From assembly GCA_020055645.1 (NCBI GenBank), contig CM034547.1:43974409-44038408 (forward strand): DNA of 64,000 nucleotides, in the 5' to 3' direction. This document shows, in pieces, positions 57,936-64,000 of this stretch. The translations under genes were made by a program, and so were the position numbers. The first letter of the stretch is position 1. Each line of letters starts with the position of its first letter. Under the pieces are notes generated by a model, which saw only the letters and a program-made list of their open reading frames with translations, ran no database searches and was not told the DNA's origin. Source of the stretch: Tomocerus qinae. Lineage: Eukaryota; Arthropoda; Collembola; Entomobryomorpha; Tomoceridae.

Positions 57936-60900
57936 ATGTAATCATAATTCAGGTGGTATTATTGTCCCAGATGTGATATTATGTTATCAATCTATGTGAA
58001 ACTGATATGCTTCTAGTATACTGCAATGTGAGTTGTATTTTACTTCATTACTGATGAGATGAGAGAGTGATTCTAAAGAAGCTGTACTACTACAAATGCA
58101 AACTGTTCTGGTTGTCTCGATGAATGTAATGGAAAGCGACGGTCGGCAATTCTTTCTAAAGTTCCCATTGAATCACACCCTTTCAATCCATATTAAAATA
58201 TGAATTGAAAAGGAAGGGACACGAAGAAAGTTATATTCACACTCCATTGAGTCGCCAAGTGGCCTGGCCAACCCCACTGACAATGACTCTGGCTACAGAG
58301 CCTTTTCTTTGGTTTGACTTGCTTTATCCTACCAAAAATTGGACTTGACCGACCGCACAATACTTTACTGTTGACAGTAAATGCCCCACAATAAGTAGGC
58401 AAGGGATACCAAAGTAAGTACTACAATGCTATCCATTCCAGATATGCTTAGTACATTCATCTTTCACAGATATTACTTACAAAGCAGTCATGTCCTGTTG
58501 CCGATCTGTGGAGATATGTGCAATAGGGAGAATGAAAAATATTAGAAATCATACGTGGAAAAGGGCTGAGTCAGAATTGAAGTGTCGTAGTTGGGGTGAC
58601 GTGAGAATTTCTGTAAGAATGCAGCAATTCTAAGTGCAGAAATATGTGTAATTAGTGATTAAGTATTTTGTTAAAATATAGAGCCGTATGCAGACCCTAT
58701 GTCGATTGGTGCTGTGTGCGTAGGAAATAGAGTTAAGTAAAATGACTGTATAAAATAAAGAAAGTCAAAAACAAAAATTGCTCTAAGTTTCGTTTACTCT
58801 AAGTACAGTTGAGCAGAGTAACGTTCAGTTGAAAGGTTGCACAAGCACACTGGAAAAATTACATGTCACATATATTTATAAGTTTTACAAAAGCATGAAA
58901 AAGTGTATTGAAGGTGACATTAAACATTCTAGAACAAATCTTATCTCTAGAGCAATGACCAACACATAAAAGATGATGAAATCCATTTAACATATACACG
59001 AATATTACTTAGCATAAATTTGTCTAATTGGTAAAGGTAGAGACTAAGTTAGTAGAATCATGATTTACAGCCCAAAAAAGATCCTGAAATTGTACACTAT
59101 CACATAAATGCATACATTAAGTCATATTATCATTAATACTTAAGTCGCCAGTCAAATTCAAGTAGACAGAAAACTACAACGCAAAGATAAGGTTCTTTCC
59201 AATACGATAAGAAAAGCATAAGCAAATTGCCTATTTTACTTATATTGTTGGGGAAAAGGCAAGAATGATCCAGTCAGACAAATAAATGTACTCCTTTGTC
59301 AACCTCTCCATTCTTTAGAAATATTCGTAAAGAGACTTTTTATGGAAAACGAGAACAGAGTAGCTTTAACATATATTCGACAAGTATTCAAGTGCGTAAA
59401 GACATAGGTAGGGAAAACATAAAAGTTGAAATAGAAATATGGAAATCTCTTTGTGGAAGACCAATGGACAAGATTATGTGCGTGATGACCACATAAAAAC
59501 ATTTATGCGAATACCCGGGTATCCAAACACGTCTCACCCACTGAAGTACAATAGTTTCTCCGAAATCTCCTCTCTTTCCCACTTCTGTGATACCGAACTG
59601 AATGAAAAGCCGAAATAAACTTCTTGCATGAACATTAAATTTACTCCCTGGATTTATTACGTATAAATTCACATATTTCTTAGAAAAACTAGAGAAAGAA
59701 CCGTATTTTCGTTTCGGTTTTACTACTTTATTTGAAATCACAGATAGAGTACTATTTTCCCCTCTTTATGTTAATATATGATGTTTGTTTGATAATAAAT
59801 CTTGAATGAATACTTTAGATCTATAGTAATCCCTGTAATATCCTAATATGGTACTGCTATAAAGAAGAAACCGAAGGATTCCGTTTTTAAAATTATCAAA
59901 CATCATGAGTAATGTCCACAAGAATATTGGTCATTCAAAAATAGTTACCACATATTACATAGTTGAAGTGGAGAAGATAGTTTGTTTTGTAATGATTCAT
60001 ACGTAAGTCACAATGTGAGGAAAAGATGACATTTCGATTATGAGTTGCATATTTCCGTTCTTTGTGTTATAAACCATGCATACACCCTTTAGTTGTTATC
60101 TTATCTACTTTTTCCTTCCTTATGCTGATTTTATATGCAAAAAAAGAAATAAAATTTGGCATTTGGGAGTTTAGAACTTTCACTGGACAGGGCAGGATGG
60201 AAATAAATATCTGTCCAATCTGCCCGTAACTCAGAAAGACGAAATAAACCAATGCATAACTTTTTATTGACAATAGAAAACAGAATATCTATACTTTTTG
60301 AGTCTTTATGATGTGCCCGATCGATCGAGATTCAAATCTAAATATCATGAGATGAAAGCCAATATATTATTAGTACTTTGTACCTTGGTGGAAGTGAAGC
60401 GTAAACTCGAATTCAAAACGTAAATATGACAGAGTTTTATGTGTGGAAGTCGATGCATGGGAAAGTGTCTTTTGGTTTCAGCGATGGACCTCCCTGGTTT
60501 TGAATAGATGCTTTCTATTTCACTCGTTATTGTATTTCCACTGTAAAAGGATGTTGTAAATTCGATTTACAAACTCTAAAAGATGTAGTGATAGAAAAGC
60601 TTGATGGAATTTTCATATCCATTCAGTTATCTTATTTTGCTATTGTATGTTTGTATCTCAGAGAATTGAGTTGACTTCCCAACGTCACCTCGCTTCGTGG
60701 TGAAAGAAGGATAAGAAATTCGATTCCAGATCAAATCAGTTCAACGAGTTGAAAATTCTAGTTGGTTATACTTAGATAACTCAATCGACACTTCGACATT
60801 TGGCTTGTCATCATCCCTGCGTGATAAAACTCTCACATGTGTTTATGTCTGAGTTCTTCTAAAACTTGATTTGACTGATCTTGTATTTATTTTCAGAACA

Positions 60901-62756
60901 TTTTTTTGATGCAAAATTGGAAAATATGATTCGATTTACATAATATGTAACAAGTTTCTGTATATTTTTCTAATACCTATCTAACTTTACTTGTATATTC
61001 CTGCTTAGGTTAGTATTAGGATGGATGTTTTAGTTGATGATTATCATAATAATTAGTTATATACATACAAATGACTTCTTTGAATCATTCATACCTTGCT
61101 TAAATATTAAGTTTAGGCAGAGTATTTTCTCTTCTTCTGGAGGAAGTTGTAGGTATTGTATTCTACCATCTTTCTCAGTGAGTAATCTTTCTAAATCAAC
61201 GTGATACCTCCGCTTTCTTGAGAGTAAACTCCATTACAACAAGAATCCCAAAAATGTTCGGTATTAGAAGACCATAAATCTTTCGTTCTCTTATTGTTAT
61301 ATACACTATACAATGAGAATATACATCTAAATAAAAAGAATGTAGGATATAGTTTCCTGTTACGGAGGAATAAAAAACTGTCGCTATCCATCTTAGCTAG
61401 TGCTATACAACACCTTCTCTTATAAGACTTATTTTGTACAGTCACATAACCTGCAGCCTACGATTATGTAATTGCTTTCCACTTTTATTTGCGGAAATAG
61501 AGAATTTAGGGGAAAATATCTCAAAAGTAACCACCGTTCTGTATCTATCAGTGTATCTGATCTTAGCTTACGTCTGCCCCTATTCCATTAATTCTTCGCT
61601 TCTTTGTGATATCTGTATTTCGATGTGCAGTATCACATCGTATTTTATTGTCTAGTTCGAGTGACTTATTGCTCAGAGAAATACAGACTCAACTACAGGC
61701 ACAATTTCTTCCGATTGAATTAGACCCAGGAGGAAGATTGAGAAAACTGCAGAAGGATCTTTCACTTCTTTAGCCACATATTCCTGACAAAAGGTACTGG
61801 CTCTTAAATGATAATGTGATGTCCGCAATACATAATGTGTACTAATGCTGCTCCACTTCCCCCCGGACATGTACGAGAATACTATACTAACTGTAGATTC
61901 ATGAAACAATCGTTTACCGATTGCGTTACATATAGTATTCACATACTTTTTTATAACTTTTTATAGAAAATCCTAGTCATATGTCATTAGCGGTTATTCC
62001 TATTACAAAAGTTTGAGAATTGATAAACAGCATGGTATTAAATACATCAGTAGTTCTACTACATGCATAATCCAATGGGTAGAATGAGTATGGAAATGAA
62101 CCAAATGAAATAATGAGAATGAGACTGAGACTAGTGCAGTGCAGTGTGCCATTGTACGTGGTTTGAGCTTAAGAAGTAGGTGGCCGCAGAGCAGACTTTG
62201 TATTATTATTTCCATCTGTCGCATACTGCAGGGGACTGTTGGAACATGCGAAAGGGTTTTATACTTGTTTTACATACCTGTCTCGAGAGTTCGTCCTCAG
62301 TTCCGATTTTTGTTACGCACTTTTCTATTTTTGCTAAAAAGTTTCCATCCACATTTTTGTCCAAATAGTACATTCTATTCCTGTCATACTAATAAAATAG
62401 TTATGCACACTTTGATAATAGTAATTAGGATCATAATAATTTCCAATTTAAATTTCGCTTTATTTGGTCAATGTAATAGACATGAACAAAATAAATGTTT
62501 AAATTTTGGTCCAATTATCTTGAGTTTTGGAATAACAAAATTGTTTCGGTGCATTGAGTTTTGTTGTGCACCCTTAATGTAAGTACTAAAGTAATGCAAC
62601 ATCTAATAAAATCGTAATGCATCAATTAATTAGAGGCATAGCATTTGAAACACTCTCTACAAAGTGGACACTATGCAATTGAAATAAAAACATCGACAGA
62701 TAATACTTCAATTCCAGAGAAATTGCATCGTTTCATTTCATTAAATATAGTCATAC
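57936..62756. other. Non-coding stretch, nothing identified
   Basis: AT-rich DNA with short unrecognised frames on both strands; no repeats or RNA genes seen. Confidence 0.4.
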
Positions 62757-63300
62757 ATTCACACACATTTTAAAGCAAAGTACATTCACCACATGCATAC
62801 ATAACAGAACAACGGTTACAAGCACACATACGAAATTCATATTCATTCAAACAATCAAACACAGTCAGTCATACTACATCCATACAAATATTTTTAAAGT
62901 TTCATTCATGAAAAGCATCCATTATAAAATCAACATTCATTTTTAATCCATTTATTCTCACACTTTCAAAAGCTGGATTAAGTGTTTATTACCGAATACA
63001 TTAATGATTTAACGGCTTTTACATTCACTCTTTCAATCATACTGCACAATCAATCAACTTGTTCATACAATGCATACAACTAGACTAAGACAATAATTTT
63101 TCAGCTTATTTTACTACATACTTCACACATTCATCACACAAATATATTTGTCCATTCACACTATCACATTCATACCAATGGCACATTCATACAACACTTG
63201 CAACCATTCGATCAGACACACTCAAAATTTCTCGCACACTATTTCATACAGTAGAACCAATTATGCGACACAATCAAAGACATTCATTCATATTTATATC
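62757..63300. repeat. Low-complexity CATTCA/CACATAC-rich tract
   Basis: The plus strand is strongly depleted of G and rich in repeated CATTCA, CATAC and CACA words over about 540 bases. It looks like a degenerate minisatellite. A similar composition returns near 63880-63960. Confidence 0.5.
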
Positions 63301-64000
63301 TATGACTTTGTTAGGGAAAGACACAGCGTAAATTGATTGCACACAAAGCGAAATCGAACAAATACTGCATGATTCAATAATACTGAAAATACTTATAGCG
63401 GTATTTCATGACTAGATTTCTGACTTGAATACTGTACATTATATGAAAATGTCAAAAGTATAATGAAAATTTGATTAGAGTTAAGATAAAAGTACGTTTG
63501 TCTTAGTGGCGAAAAAAATGTCAATACGAGACATATTGAATACAAAAAGACCAAAGTTGTCATTGTGTCAAGATTTTACCCTGTAAATAGATTTCTGGAA
63601 TGTCAATTATCAAAGGAAAAAGAATTTTGTCGTTCATTTTGTCACGACTAAATGTTATATAATACTGAAAGGTTATTACTTCTATTGATTCATATCCACA
63701 TTTGTAACTCATTAATATCCTGTCATAGTCTCTTCCTTTCACTCATTGTCACAGTCACGTCCTAAGAAAACTAATAAACTAAAAATGTACGTACGTTCTA
63801 CATACATTACACATCTTTTTTCTCCCCCGACAAATCATTCCTTGGAATAAATTTTTGAAGCTGTACAGTACAATACTTCTATATACATTTACTCCAAACA
63901 ATCAATACAGTCAATGCAATCCAACTAACATCGCATGCATGCCACACAGCACTCACCAAGCATACTAATTGCTTCTGTAAGTAATAGTAGTACTATGTAA
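63301..64000. other. Non-coding end of window
   Basis: No gene or clear element. The last 120 bases resemble the CATTCA-type low-complexity tract upstream. Confidence 0.35.

Overview
The window is eukaryotic nuclear DNA from an animal. It is AT-rich and gene-sparse. The genes that can be read have GT-AG introns: 63-130 bases in compact genes, but nearly 5 kb in one case. Several protein families are animal-specific (Homer, BH3/Bcl-2 type, C-type lectin). A secreted protein with a peritrophin-type chitin-binding domain points to an arthropod or another chitin-using invertebrate. I cannot fix the lineage from sequence alone. There is no bacterial, plasmid, phage or CRISPR content.

Layout. 1-8600: mostly non-coding, with one short pogo/Tigger-like DNA transposon remnant (982-1868) and a possible SINE-like patch near 7.7-7.9 kb. 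9076-16035 (+): a three-exon gene for a 250-residue protein with a BH3 motif and a C-terminal membrane anchor, a candidate BH3-only apoptosis protein. 18877-20628: a 5'-truncated, frameshifted LINE on the minus strand, with a 14-base target duplication and a (TAC)n tail. 20.6-28.8 kb: nothing I can support. 28841-30441 (-): a five-exon NSE2/MMS21 SP-RING SUMO ligase. 30918-32345 (-): a single-exon Homer-like EVH1 plus coiled-coil scaffold protein. 33302-34153: an element with 180-base inverted arms. 37.4-39.2 kb: a possible PARP16-like fragment and a possible LTR edge, both weak. 41299-42258 (+): secreted chitin-binding protein. 42563-42829: a MITE. 43063-46649 (+): a twelve-exon UBE2O-like gene whose E2 domain has lost the active-site cysteine region. 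50232-53056 (-): a broken LTR retrotransposon (500-base 5' LTR, primer site, gag with an internal stop, no pol). 54507-55160 (+): the 3' part of a C-type lectin gene with a mucin-like tail. 57615-57935: another MITE. The rest to 64000 is non-coding as far as I can see.

The host genes do not form one pathway. Two relate to ubiquitin or SUMO (UBE2O-like, NSE2), one to apoptosis, one to synaptic or signalling scaffolding, and two encode extracellular proteins. The most unusual points are the UBE2O-like protein without a catalytic cysteine, the BH3-only candidate, and the intronless Homer with a duplicated CX3CX2C insert. Exon joins were made by hand from frame, phase and splice-site consensus; for the UBE2O-like, NSE2 and BH3 genes every junction keeps the frame.
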